DNA of 64,000 nucleotides from PWQG01 sp040882255 (GCA_040882255.1 JBBEBP010000027.1:8148-72147), one strand, 5' to 3'; positions 1 through 8,475 are shown, numbered from the stretch's first letter. The notes: generated from the sequence alone by a model not told the origin. Numbers and translations: made by a program.

Positions 1-1061
1 AGTTCGGCGGTGGTCAGGTCGCTGTACATGCCGTCCCGCTGAATGCCCATCATGCCGATATGACTGATGGGTCGGGTGCCCTGGCCCAGCGAGATCATCA
101 GCGCCCGTTCACGGTCTGCCACCACCTGCTCGGGATCGTAGCGTACGCCCCAGCTTTCCAGTAGCGGGGCGAGCTCCGAGGAGGTGTCTTCGAAGTCACC
201 CTGGCGGTTCAGCATCAGCTGGGTCTGCATGTCGGAGTTGGGATCCACGAACATCAGTGCGCGGCCGCCACCCAGCACGAACTGTTCAACGGCGTAGCGC
301 GCCTGGTTGCCGAGATCCTGGGGATGAACCACCATCAGTACGTCGATCTCTTCGTCGATCATGGTGACATCGGACGGAATGCGCTGGGTGTCGTACAGGT
401 AGCGGATGTTCTCCATGATCGACCAGGGCGGTGTGGCCTGCTGGGTCTGCGGATTGAAACCGCCGTCAATGTCCAGCGAAGACAGGAAACCGACCACGGT
501 CGGCTCCGGCTCTTCGACCCGGGTGATCAGTCGAGAGAATTCGTACTCCAGGAACTGTTCCTGGTCGGGGCGGATCAGGGGCATGGACTCGTAGACCGGT
601 TCAGTACCGGACTCCTCTCCCTCGTCACTGACAGTGGACGGGTCCCGTGCCACCAGACCAAAGAATATCTCCTGCCCCCCTTGCGTCAGAGGCACGGCAC
701 GGACGCCGTACTCGGTGGCCAGATCCTCATCGACGGAGAACGGCTCCGGGTCGATGACCTCCAGGCTCAGGTTGCCGTTGCTGGCGATCACCATCTCGCG
801 CAGCAGCTCCTGAACCCGGTCACCATAGGCGCGAATCTGCGGAGTGTCGGCGGCTCCCTGCTCGGAATAGAAGAACAGCAGCTCCACCGGCCTGTCCAGA
901 TCGCTCAGGATCTCCCGGGTGCCGTCCGCCAGGGTATACAGGTTGTCCTGGGTCAGGTCGATGCGCAGCCGCGGGAACACGCTGATCACTGCCACGATGA
1001 ACAGCAGGGCGATCGCGGTCAGGACCAGTCCGGAGGCTGAAAAAAGTTGTTTCCTGATCAT
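1..1061 (-). CDS. GldG-family ABC transporter auxiliary protein (partial, 3' end outside window)
   Basis: About 353 residues are visible and the reading frame stays open to the window edge, so the C-terminus is missing. The protein begins with a short basic segment and one membrane helix (about residues 9-27), followed by a large extracytoplasmic domain of the GldG/ABC_transp_aux type (PF09822-like), recognisable from its opening segment around FPRLRIDLTQDNLYTL, which leads into a domain normally anchored beside an ABC exporter. The start is the ATG 12 bases after the permease stop, and AGCAGG-like bases precede it. It is the third gene of an ATPase-permease-GldG operon. In Bacteroidetes this set is linked to gliding; in Proteobacteria its substrate is unknown. 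Confidence 0.85.
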   Translation of the reverse strand, partial: MIRKQLFSASGLVLTAIALLFIVAVISVFPRLRIDLTQDNLYTLADGTREILSDLDRPVELLFFYSEQGAADTPQIRAYGDRVQELLREMVIASNGNLSLEVIDPEPFSVDEDLATEYGVRAVPLTQGGQEIFFGLVARDPSTVSDEGEESGTEPVYESMPLIRPDQEQFLEYEFSRLITRVEEPEPTVVGFLSSLDIDGGFNPQTQQATPPWSIMENIRYLYDTQRIPSDVTMIDEEIDVLMVVHPQDLGNQARYAVEQFVLGGGRALMFVDPNSDMQTQLMLNRQGDFEDTSSELAPLLESWGVRYDPEQVVADRERALMISLGQGTRPISHIGMMGIQRDGMYSDLTTAE

Positions 1062-1073
1062 TGCCTGCTCCCG

Positions 1074-1808
1074 TTATTTGGCTTTCTTCAGTTCAATGAC
1101 GATGGCGCTGGCCACCAGCCAGGCCACGATGAACACGGCAAAGAACAATATATCGCGCAGATCCAGTACGCCCTTGCTGATGGCATCGAAATGCGTCAGG
1201 AAGCTCATGGCCGCCACGGCGTCGGTCAGAAACTGTGGCATCCAGCCGGGTATGGCATTGAGCACGATGTTGGAGCCGGCCACCACGAACAGGAAACAGG
1301 TGCTGGCGGTCAGGATGAACGCGATCACCGGGTTGCGGGTAATGGCGGACATGCAGGAGCCGATCGCCAAAAAGCCACCCGCCATGAGCCAGCTGCCCAG
1401 GTAGGCGGCCAGGATCACGCCGTTGTCCGGGTCGCCCAGATAGTTGACCGTGAGCCAGATCGGGAAGGTCAGGGCCAGCGCAATACCGGCCAGCACCCAG
1501 GCGGCCAGGAACTTGCCGGCCACGGCGTCCCCGAGCCGCACCGGCAGGGTCAGCAGCAGCTCAATGGTGCCGGTCTTGCGTTCGTCCGCCCACAGGCCCA
1601 TGGCCAGTGCGGGGATCATGACCAGATACAGCCAGGGGTGGAAATTGAAGAACGGTTGCAGATCGGCCTGGGCACGTTCATAGAAACCGCCCATGTCGAA
1701 GGTGGCGATGCCGTTCATGACCAGAAAAATGACGATGAACACGTAGGCCAGCGGCGTGGTGAAATAGGCCGCCAGCTCACGACGGAAAATGATGCCTGTC
1801 TTTCCCAT
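1074..1808 (-). CDS. ABC-2 type transporter permease, GldF-like
   Basis: A 244-residue integral membrane protein with about six hydrophobic helices, opening with a cytoplasmic segment around RRELAAYFTTPLAYVFI, which is typical of ABC-2 permeases of the GldF/NosY type. A central loop has the ERKTGTIELLLTLPV motif seen in this permease class. It would form the membrane channel for the ATPase encoded immediately upstream (14-base gap) and work with the GldG-like protein downstream. Nothing here identifies the substrate. The length and start match the family, with ATG as the first in-frame codon after the ATPase stop. Confidence 0.88.
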   Translation of the reverse strand: MGKTGIIFRRELAAYFTTPLAYVFIVIFLVMNGIATFDMGGFYERAQADLQPFFNFHPWLYLVMIPALAMGLWADERKTGTIELLLTLPVRLGDAVAGKFLAAWVLAGIALALTFPIWLTVNYLGDPDNGVILAAYLGSWLMAGGFLAIGSCMSAITRNPVIAFILTASTCFLFVVAGSNIVLNAIPGWMPQFLTDAVAAMSFLTHFDAISKGVLDLRDILFFAVFIVAWLVASAIVIELKKAK

Positions 1809-1822
1809 GTAATGATTCCTCG

Positions 1823-2779
1823 TTACTGACGCGCTTCAGCGGCCGCGGCCGCCTGTCTGTCCGGCGTCGTGATACGGCGGAAGAAGTCCTCGAGCTGGCC
1901 ACGGACAACGTACAGCTCTTCCAGTGGCCAGTCCTGTTCGCGGGACAGGGTCATCAGCCGGTCGAACAGAGCTGTGTCGGGCTCGGGGACGACCGTGAAA
2001 CTGCGGGGCTCGTCAGGCCGGACCTCGATGTCGGCAATGCCGCTTTCACCTTCCAGAGCCGCCCGCAGATCGAATTCCCGGCTGAAGCTTACGGCGACTG
2101 CGCGGTGGTAGCGTGAGCGTGACTCCAGCTCATGCGGAACACCGTCGGCGACGATGCGGCCGTTGGCGATGATGATCGCCCGCGTACATACGGCGGTGAC
2201 TTCCTCAAGGATGTGCGTGGAGACAATGACGATCTTGTCCTGCGCCAGGTTCCGGATCAGCTCGCGCACATGCAACTTCTGGTTGGGGTCCAGGCCGTCG
2301 GTCGGTTCGTCCAGAATCAGCACCTTCGGGTCATGCAGGATGGCCTGCCCCAGTCCGACCCGGCGTTTGAAGCCCTTGGAGAGCGTGTCGATGGTTTGGT
2401 GGCAGACCGACTCCAATGCAACCTGGTCGATGACATGCTGCACCCGCCGCACCTTCTCGTCACCAGTCAGGCCACGCACCTCGGCGATGAACTCCAGGAA
2501 TTCCAGGACGGTCATGTCGGGATAGCTGGGCGCCCCTTCCGGCAGGTAGCCGATCAGGGATTTCACCGCCATGGGGTCCTCGGTGATGTCATGGCCGTCC
2601 ACCTTCACGGTGCCGGACGTCGGGGCCAGGAAACCGGTGATGATTTTCATGGTGGTGGACTTGCCGGCGCCGTTGGGGCCGAGAAAGCCCAGCACCTCGC
2701 CCTCGCGGACATTGAAGCTCAGGTCATCCACGGCTGCGAAGGTGTCGAAACGCTTGGTCAGGTGGTCGATTTCAATCAT
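1823..2779 (-). CDS. ABC transporter ATP-binding protein, GldA-like
   Basis: A 318-residue ATPase with a Walker A motif GPNGAGKS near residue 35, an ABC signature around TLSKGFKRRVGLGQ near 133, and a Walker B with LILDEPTDGLDP. A C-terminal extension of about 100 residues resembles the regulatory tail of exporter ATPases. I chose the ATG at 2779 (protein start MIEIDHLTKRF). The frame stays open upstream to 2893, but that stretch encodes no family sequence and runs into a palindromic repeat. It is the first gene of the three-gene exporter operon, and its promoter should lie in the repeat-containing gap upstream. Confidence 0.9.
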   Translation of the reverse strand: MIEIDHLTKRFDTFAAVDDLSFNVREGEVLGFLGPNGAGKSTTMKIITGFLAPTSGTVKVDGHDITEDPMAVKSLIGYLPEGAPSYPDMTVLEFLEFIAEVRGLTGDEKVRRVQHVIDQVALESVCHQTIDTLSKGFKRRVGLGQAILHDPKVLILDEPTDGLDPNQKLHVRELIRNLAQDKIVIVSTHILEEVTAVCTRAIIIANGRIVADGVPHELESRSRYHRAVAVSFSREFDLRAALEGESGIADIEVRPDEPRSFTVVPEPDTALFDRLMTLSREQDWPLEELYVVRGQLEDFFRRITTPDRQAAAAAEARQ

Positions 2780-2893
2780 GGGAAACCTTGCCCTTGTATT
2801 GGTGCCGGTCAATATATGGGGAAGGTGCTGATTATTCAACAGCCAGCCGCAGTCATGACAAAAAGTCACAGTCCCGGGGGGGTTGGGGGGCAC

Positions 2894-3119
2894 GCGTCAT
2901 CGGGAGAGACGGGGTGAGGCTGGCGGGAAAGGGCTCCGGGACGGGCGCAGCTTTTCCGGCGGCCGGCCATTGCTGCGCAACTCGACGAGCGCCGCAAGCG
3001 GCGCTTCGGACTCGGACACTGCTCGCGGAAAACATGGCCGTCCGCCGGAAAAGCTGGACGCGCCCTGATTGTCCCGGAACCCTTTCCCGCCAGCCCCACC
3101 CCGTCTCTCCCGATGACGC
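2894..3119 (-). repeat. Family-1 long palindromic element, copy A
   Basis: A 226-bp imperfect palindrome. Each arm is about 80 bases and has few mismatches: GCGTCATCGGGAGAGACGGG at 2894 is mirrored by CCCGTCTCTCCCGATGACGC ending at 3119. In minus-strand orientation the centre carries the family core, from GTTTTCCGCGAGCAGTGTCC through an inner GC hairpin to GTTGCGCAGCAATG. A conserved asymmetric insertion, GACAATCAGG, lies in the 5' arm. Outer arm sequences are not shared with other copies. Together with copy B it fills the gap between ntrC and the ABC operon. No protein is supported. There is no U-tract, so a simple terminator is unlikely. Confidence 0.85.
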
Positions 3120-3304
3120 TCTGGCATCACCCTCCATCGGGCTGTGAGCGGGGCTTTGTGAGGGAGGCCCGAGGATGGGTATTCAGAGACCGGAGAGGCC
3201 GTCCGGCGAATCAGGGTCTCTGTCTTGTGACTGGTGACAGCGTCGGATCGAGGCACGACAGCCGCAGAAGATGGATTTCTTTCGATTCGGAGGCACTGCA
3301 GTCA

Positions 3305-3495
3305 GGTCTTTGTCCGGGGACCGGTAGCGGTGACAATCAGGACGCGTTTAGAAATTTCGCGGGACGGACATGTTTTCCGCGAGCAGTGTCTGAGTCCGAA
3401 GTGCCGCCGTAGGCGGTACTCGTCGAGTTGCGCAGCAATGGCCGTCCCGCGAAATTTCTGCGGCCGTCACCGCTGCCGGTCCCCGGACAAAGACC
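3305..3495 (+). repeat. Family-1 long palindromic element, copy B
   Basis: A 191-bp palindrome whose outer arm begins GGTCTTTGTCCGGGGACCGG at 3305 and is mirrored at 3476-3495. The middle arm GAAATTTCGCGGGACGG is mirrored by CCGTCCCGCGAAATTTC. The core matches copies A, C and D, including TCCGAAGTGCCGCC and CTCGTCGAGTTGCGCAGCAA. Orientation is opposite to copy A. It lies 31 bases beyond the ntrC stop codon. The 185 bases between A and B (3120-3304) show no gene or recognisable signal. Confidence 0.85.
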
Positions 3496-3526
3496 GGAAT
3501 GGAGGGTCCCCACCTGAAGACAGGAA

Positions 3527-4945
3527 TCAATCCTCCTCGGACTCCGACTCGATTCCCAGCTCCTTGATCTTGCGGGTCAGCGTATTGCGCCCCCAGCCCA
3601 GCAGAATCGCCGCATCCCGCCGCCGCCCCAGGGTATGCTTCAGGGCCACCTCGATCATGGTGCGTTCGAACGCGGGTGTAGCCTGGTCGAGGATGGAGCG
3701 GTGACCCAGGTTGAGTTCCTGGTTGGCCCACTGTTGCAGCAGTTCTGTCCAGTTCTTGCTGTCGGTGCTTTGGGCATTTGACTCGAACAGCTCGGGCGGG
3801 AGGTCGTCGATGCGTACTTCCCGGCTGGAGGCCATGACGGTGATCCAGCGGCAGAAGTTCTCCAGTTGTCGCACGTTGCCCGGCCAGCTCAGGCCGGTGA
3901 CGTACTGTTCGGTTTCCTGGCGCAGGACCTTTGGCTCGACGTCCAGCTCCTCGGCGGCCTTGGCCAGGAAGTGCTGGGCCAGGCGGGGGATGTCCTCGCG
4001 GCGGTCGCGCAGTCGGGGGATGTGGATGCGGATCACGTTGAGGCGGTGGAACAGGTCTTCGCGGAACTGGTGCTTTGATACCAGCTCTTCCAGGTTCTGG
4101 TGGGTGGCGGCGATGATGCGTACATCGACCTTGATCGGTGTGTGGCCGCCGACCCGGTAGAACTCGCCGTCGGAGAGCACGCGCAGCAGACGGGTCTGGG
4201 TCTCCAGCGGCATGTCGCCGATTTCGTCCAGGAACAGTGTGCCGCCGTTGGCCTGTTCGAAGCGTCCGGTGCGCTGGGCGGCTGCGCCGGTGAACGCGCC
4301 TTTATCGTGGCCGAACAGTTCCGATTCGATCAGGTCCTTGGGAATGGCCGCCACGTTCAGGGCAATGAATTCGCTGGCACGCCGCGGGCTATGGCGGTGC
4401 AGGGCGTGGGCAACCAGCTCCTTGCCGGTGCCGGACTCGCCGTTGATCAGCACCGTGATGTTGGACTGTGACAGGCGGCCGATGGCGCGGAAGACCTCCT
4501 GCATGGCTGGCGCCTCGCCGATGATCTCCTTGTCATCCTCCATGACCGGAGCGGGCGCGTCGGATCCTTGCTCTCTGGCATGTTCCAGTGCCCGGTGGGT
4601 CATTGCCACGGCATCGTCGATGTCAAAGGGCTTGGGCAGGTACTCGAAAGCACCCCGGCTGTAGGAGGAAACGGCGCTATCCAGGTCCGAGTGCGCGGTC
4701 ATGATGATAACCGGCAGCTGTGGATGGCGCTCGTGCACCTCGCCCAGCAGCTCCAGGCCGTTGATGCCGGGCATGCGGATGTCACTGATGATCACATCCG
4801 GGCGCTCGCGCTCAAGCCGGTGCAACAGGTCGTTCCCGGTTTCAAAGCTCTGGGTCTGAAGCCCGTTGCGGCTCAACGATTTCTCCAGCACCCAGCGGAT
4901 CGATTTGTCGTCGTCGAGAATCCAGACGGAAGTGTGTTTGCTCAT
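3527..4945 (-). CDS. ntrC: Nitrogen regulation response regulator NtrC (GlnG)
   Basis: A 472-residue sigma-54 activator. It has an N-terminal receiver domain with acidic pocket DDD at 11-13 and phospho-acceptor Asp55 (ISDIRMPG). The central AAA+ domain has Walker A GESGTGKE near 170 and the sigma-54 contact loop GAFTGA. A Fis-type helix-turn-helix at the C-terminus includes GWGRNTLTRKIKELGI. The start is the ATG at 4945 (MSKHTSVWILDDD), which overlaps the ntrB stop by four bases (ATGA), implying translational coupling. It is expected to be phosphorylated by NtrB and to activate glnA and other nitrogen genes. The matching sigma-54 promoter and NtrC sites are visible upstream of glnA in this window. 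Confidence 0.97.
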   Translation of the reverse strand: MSKHTSVWILDDDKSIRWVLEKSLSRNGLQTQSFETGNDLLHRLERERPDVIISDIRMPGINGLELLGEVHERHPQLPVIIMTAHSDLDSAVSSYSRGAFEYLPKPFDIDDAVAMTHRALEHAREQGSDAPAPVMEDDKEIIGEAPAMQEVFRAIGRLSQSNITVLINGESGTGKELVAHALHRHSPRRASEFIALNVAAIPKDLIESELFGHDKGAFTGAAAQRTGRFEQANGGTLFLDEIGDMPLETQTRLLRVLSDGEFYRVGGHTPIKVDVRIIAATHQNLEELVSKHQFREDLFHRLNVIRIHIPRLRDRREDIPRLAQHFLAKAAEELDVEPKVLRQETEQYVTGLSWPGNVRQLENFCRWITVMASSREVRIDDLPPELFESNAQSTDSKNWTELLQQWANQELNLGHRSILDQATPAFERTMIEVALKHTLGRRRDAAILLGWGRNTLTRKIKELGIESESEED

Positions 4946-6042
4946 GATGCTGCCACTCGTGTGTCGTTTTCTGCATGGACCGGAATGATGATGGAAAAAC
5001 AGGTGCGCCCCGGCTCGCTCTTGCACTCGATGATGCCGCGGTGCTGGTTGATGATGGCGTGGGCGATGGACAGCCCCAGCCCGGTGCCTTCCGCGCGGCC
5101 GCTGATCATCGGGTAGAAGAGCGTGTCCATCAGCTCGGGCGGGATGCCCGGTCCGTTGTCGAGGATGTCGACGCGGGCCGCCAGGCGATGGAAGTGCGAG
5201 CCTATGGTGACGTTGCGCATGACCCGGCTTTTCAGGGTGATCCTTCCCGCACGCTGGTGCACGTGAGGGCTCTGCAGCGCCTCTACGGCATTGCTGACTA
5301 TATTGAGCACCGCCTGGATGAGCTGTTCGAAGTCTCCGTGGATCGAGGGAATGCTGGGGTCGTAGTTGCGCTCGATGATGATGCCCTGGTTGCCGGTCTG
5401 GGCATCGATAAGGCTGCGGACCCGCTCCAGTACCTGGTGAATGTTCAGGTCGTGCATCTCCGGCAGTTTTCCGGAGCCCATCAGTCGGTCAACCAGTTTG
5501 CGCAGCCGGTCGGCTTCCTCGATGATGACGTTGGTGTAGTCGGTCAGTTCGGAATCGGGCAACTCGCTGGCCAGCAGTTGTGCCGCGCCCCGTATGCCGC
5601 CCAGTGGATTCTTGATCTCGTGCGCCAGGCCGCGCACCAGCTCGCGGGTTGTCTCGTGGGTGCTGATCATCGCCTCTTCGCGACTGATCCGCTCCGCGTG
5701 GTTCATGCCCTGCAGTTCCATGAGCAGGCTGGCACCCGGGAAGTCGGTAAGTGGCGTGATGGTGTAGTCGACGGTCAGGGACTTGCCATGCACCAGATGT
5801 ATTTCGGTTTTGCGTTTTGTGAAGCTGCTGCCCTTGCGAAGCGCGGAGCCGATGTCCTCCATGTCCTGCTCGCTGTCCACCAGCAAGTCCTCCAGCGCGG
5901 CTCCCATCACCTGGCGCCCGCTCACCGCCAGCAGGCTTTCTGCGGCCAGATTGATGTAGCAAAGCCGCAGTTGATCATCCAGTGCGATGACACCGGTGGT
6001 CAGGTTGTCCAGAAGACGTTTCTGCAGGCTGTCCAGAGTCAA
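4942..6042 (-). CDS. ntrB: Nitrogen regulation sensor histidine kinase NtrB (GlnL)
   Basis: A 366-residue soluble kinase with a PAS-like N-terminal domain (around GVIALDDQLRLCYIN), an H-box GLAHEIKNPLGGIRG with the phospho-histidine near residue 140, and a C-terminal ATPase domain with the N, G1 and G2 boxes (DNGPGIPPELMDTLF, GTGLGLSIAHAI). It lacks membrane segments, as expected for NtrB, which senses nitrogen through PII. The start is a TTG at 6042: an in-frame TGA lies five codons upstream and no ATG gives a better N-terminus. It forms an operon with ntrC and is separated from glnA by two family-1 palindromes and a terminator. Confidence 0.95.
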   Translation of the reverse strand: MTLDSLQKRLLDNLTTGVIALDDQLRLCYINLAAESLLAVSGRQVMGAALEDLLVDSEQDMEDIGSALRKGSSFTKRKTEIHLVHGKSLTVDYTITPLTDFPGASLLMELQGMNHAERISREEAMISTHETTRELVRGLAHEIKNPLGGIRGAAQLLASELPDSELTDYTNVIIEEADRLRKLVDRLMGSGKLPEMHDLNIHQVLERVRSLIDAQTGNQGIIIERNYDPSIPSIHGDFEQLIQAVLNIVSNAVEALQSPHVHQRAGRITLKSRVMRNVTIGSHFHRLAARVDILDNGPGIPPELMDTLFYPMISGRAEGTGLGLSIAHAIINQHRGIIECKSEPGRTCFSIIIPVHAENDTRVAAS

Positions 6043-6283
6043 GGCGTTGTCCGTTCAATGGTCGTGAGGTGGTGGATGCAGTCACGCTCATGCAATAACC
6101 GAACCAGAACCGGGTGTTTCCTGACATCAGTGCGTTTTTGTCGTGCACGGTGTGAACACTGGCCGATTCTGGCGCACTTCAGGGTTCTTTCGGCGATCCT
6201 CTGGCGTCTGATCGTGGGTCGTGGGCGATGAGCTGAGGTTCAATGTAACACGAAGCGCACCAAAGTGGTGCGGTGGGTTTGTT

Positions 6284-6476
6284 CGACGCCCCGGTAGCGG
6301 GAGGCGTACCGGGGACGGGCGCAGCTTTTCCGACGGACGACCATTGCTGCGTAACTCGACGAGCGCCGCAAGCGGCGCTTCGGACTCGGACATTACTCGC
6401 GGAAAACATGGTCGTCCGTCGGAAAAGCTGAACGCGCCCTGATTGTCCCCGCCACGCCTCCCGCTACCGGGGCTCG
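6284..6476 (-). repeat. Family-1 long palindromic element, copy C
   Basis: A 193-bp palindrome. The outer arm GCCCCGGTAGCGGGAGGCGT near 6288 is mirrored by ACGCCTCCCGCTACCGGGGC ending at 6473. The middle arm CAGCTTTTCCGACGGACGACC pairs with its complement at 6412-6431. The minus-strand core is that of copy A, with a few substitutions (for example GCGCAACTCGACGAG becomes GCGTAACTCGACGAG). Compared with copy A, two G-to-A changes in one middle arm are matched by two C-to-T changes in the other. It lies between the ntrB start and copy D. Confidence 0.85.
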
Positions 6477-6622
6477 ACCTCACCCTTCGCTCCGGCGGTG
6501 TCGCATGGATCGATCACCGAACTGTTGCGCTTCGTACGCAGAGTAACGGGTACTCGGGGCCAGCGCAGTTCCGTTCACGTCCGCATCGGTCATCCGCAGA
6601 GTACACTGGAGGGAACGGTAGA

Positions 6623-6815
6623 GCCCGGACGGGGCGGGAAGGGGGTGCGGGACAATCAGGCCGCGTTCAGGAATTTGCCGCGCCGGGCGTGTTTTCCGCG
6701 AGCAGTGTCCGAGTCCGAAGTGCCGCCGGAGGCGGTACTCGTCGAGTTGCGCAGCAACGCCCGGCGCGGCAAATTCCTGCGGCCGTCCCGCACCCCCTTC
6801 CCGCCCCGTCCGGGC
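6623..6815 (+). repeat. Family-1 long palindromic element, copy D
   Basis: A 193-bp palindrome. The outer arm GCCCGGACGGGGCGGGAAGG at 6623 is mirrored by CCTTCCCGCCCCGTCCGGGC ending at 6814. The middle arm GGAATTTGCCGCGCCGGGCG is mirrored at 6757-6777. The core is nearly identical to copy B in the same orientation. It sits just beyond the glnA terminator. Bases 6477-6622 between C and D, and 6043-6283 before C, show no gene; the latter should contain the ntrB promoter, but I see no convincing motif there. Confidence 0.85.
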
Positions 6816-6830
6816 GTCAAACGTAACCAC

Positions 6831-6864
6831 AAAAAAGCCCGACTCCACTGAAGCCGGGCTTTCT
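6831..6864 (-). terminator. Rho-independent terminator of glnA
   Basis: Read on the minus strand, AGCCCGGCTTC and GGAGTCGGGCT form a hairpin with a short loop, followed by a run of six T. It begins about 40 bases after the glnA stop codon, so it should end glnA transcription before the palindromes and ntrBC. Confidence 0.8.
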
Positions 6865-6902
6865 TGTGAAACGGGTATCTCTACCCGATAGAGAAGCGCG
6901 AA

Positions 6903-8312
6903 TTACACGCTGTAGTACATATCGAACTCCGCCGGATGCACAGACGCATTGACGCGTATGCACTCTTCACGGCGCAGCTCGATGTAACCATCGATCAGGT
7001 CATCACAGAACACCCCGCCTTCCTTCAGGAAGTCGCGGTCCTGATCCAGTGCGTCCAGCGCCTGGTCAAAGGTGAAGGCCACTTTCGGGATTTCCGCTTC
7101 TTCTTCCGGCTCCAGATCGTACAGATCCTTGTTGGCCGGATCACCCGGGTGGATCTTGTTCTTGATGCCGTCCAGGCCGGCCATCAGCAGCGCGGCGAAG
7201 TACAGGTACGGGTTGGCCGTACAGTCACCGAAGCGCGCCTCGATGCGGACCGCCTTCGGGTTGCCGCCCAGGATGTACGGGATACGGATGGCCGCCGAGC
7301 GGTTGCGTGATGAATAGGCCAGCAGCGTCGGCGCCTCGAAGCCCTTTACCAGTCGCTTGTAGGAGTTGGTGGAGGCGTTGCCGAAGGCGTTCAGGGCACG
7401 GGCGTGCTTGATGATGCCGCCCACATAGAACAGCGCTGTCTCCGAGAGCCCGGCATAGCCATCACCAGCAAAGGTGTTCTTGCCGTCCTTGAAGATGGAC
7501 TGGTGCACGTGCATGCCGCTGCCGTTGTCGCCAACCAGGGGCTTGGGCATGAAAGTGGCGGTCTTGCCGAAGATGTGCGCAGTGTTGTGGACGCAGTATT
7601 TGAAGACCTGCATCTCGTCGGCCTTGGCCACCAGGGTATTGAAGCGTGTGCCGATCTCGCACTGCCCGGCGTTGCCCACTTCGTGGTGGTGCAGCTCGAT
7701 AGACAGGCCCATGGCGGTCATGGCGTCGCACATGGCGCCGCGCAGATCGGACAGGGAGTCGACCGGCGGTACCGGGAAGTAGCCGCCCTTGACCTTGTTT
7801 CTGTGACCCATGTTGCCGCCTTCGAAGTCCTTGTTGGAGGACCAGGTGGCTTCTTCCGCGTCGATGGTGAACGAGGAGTGCCCCATGCTGTTTTCCCATT
7901 TCACCGAGTCGAATACGAAGAACTCCGGCTCCGGACCGAAAAAGGCCGTGTCGCCGATACCAGTGGACTTCAGGTATTCCTCGGCGCGGTGGGCAACGGA
8001 GCGGGGATCGCGGTTGTAGCCCTGCATGGTGCGTGGTTCGATGATGTCGCAGCGCACGTTGACCTGGGGCTCGTCGGCGAACGGATCCAGCAGTGCAGTG
8101 GAGTCGTCCGGGCGCAGGATCATGTCGGACTCGTTGATGCCTTTCCAGCCGGCAACGGATGAGCCGTCAAACATCACGCCCTCCATGAACTCCTCATCAA
8201 TGGCGGCGGCCGGGAACGTGACGTGCTGTTCCTTGCCCTTGGTGTCTGTAAAACGGAGGTCAACCCACTTTACATCGTTCTCTTTAATCAAACTCAACGT
8301 CTTCTCGGACAT
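6903..8312 (-). CDS. glnA: Type I glutamine synthetase
   Basis: A 469-residue enzyme that makes glutamine from glutamate, ammonia and ATP in the cytoplasm. The beta-grasp domain carries DGSSVAGW and the catalytic domain has the metal/ATP signature around NGSGMHVHQSIFKDGKN plus GFEAP and NRSAAIRIP. The adenylylation tyrosine motif NKDLYDLEPEE is present near residue 398, so activity is probably controlled by GlnE as in other gammaproteobacteria. Length and start match the family (MSEKTLSLIKEN). It has its own terminator downstream and a sigma-54 promoter with NtrC sites upstream, so it should be induced by nitrogen limitation through ntrBC, encoded next to it. Confidence 0.98.
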   Translation of the reverse strand: MSEKTLSLIKENDVKWVDLRFTDTKGKEQHVTFPAAAIDEEFMEGVMFDGSSVAGWKGINESDMILRPDDSTALLDPFADEPQVNVRCDIIEPRTMQGYNRDPRSVAHRAEEYLKSTGIGDTAFFGPEPEFFVFDSVKWENSMGHSSFTIDAEEATWSSNKDFEGGNMGHRNKVKGGYFPVPPVDSLSDLRGAMCDAMTAMGLSIELHHHEVGNAGQCEIGTRFNTLVAKADEMQVFKYCVHNTAHIFGKTATFMPKPLVGDNGSGMHVHQSIFKDGKNTFAGDGYAGLSETALFYVGGIIKHARALNAFGNASTNSYKRLVKGFEAPTLLAYSSRNRSAAIRIPYILGGNPKAVRIEARFGDCTANPYLYFAALLMAGLDGIKNKIHPGDPANKDLYDLEPEEEAEIPKVAFTFDQALDALDQDRDFLKEGGVFCDDLIDGYIELRREECIRVNASVHPAEFDMYYSV

Positions 8313-8460
8313 TCTTGATCCTCCGTGTGATCGGGAGCGGGGCGCCTGGTGGCTCCCCTGGTTTGTTTTGGAGGCTGCGCTGCCAGGCGCTCCTCCCTTA
8401 TGGTGACGGTTCGCGGTTTCGCCGCGCTTACCGGTCTGCCCTCTACATCGAGAGCCTGCG

Positions 8461-8475
8461 GCACTATAATAGTGC
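8461..8475. promoter_or_regulatory. Third NtrC-like dyad enclosing a TATAAT element
   Basis: GCACTATAATAGTGC fits GCAC-N7-GTGC and lies just downstream of the predicted sigma-54 start. It encloses TATAAT on the plus strand, with a weak TCTACA 17 bases upstream. It could be a governor or repressor site, or a dyad around a sigma-70 promoter. The rest of the 8313-8652 gap holds no gene. Confidence 0.45.

Noticed and set aside
324..1829. Long plus-strand ORFs opposite the ABC exporter genes
   Set aside because: They are antisense shadows of GC-rich coding sequence, rich in Gly, Arg, His and Gln with no family resemblance.
2866..3256. Short overlapping ORFs in the family-1 repeats, for example one starting MFSASSVRVRSAACGARR on the minus strand in copies A and C
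   Set aside because: The frame is broken by TGA in copy B, and the apparent conservation comes only from the conserved DNA core. No ribosome-binding site or codon bias supports translation.
2894..3495. Rho-independent terminators as an explanation of the family-1 palindromes
   Set aside because: Arms are far too long, no T-run follows on either strand, and two of the four copies lie behind a normal terminator (glnA).
6284..6815. Integron attC sites as an explanation of the long palindromes
   Set aside because: attC sites keep conserved ends (GTTRRRY and RYYYAAC) with variable centres. These elements have variable ends and a conserved centre, and no integrase gene is nearby.
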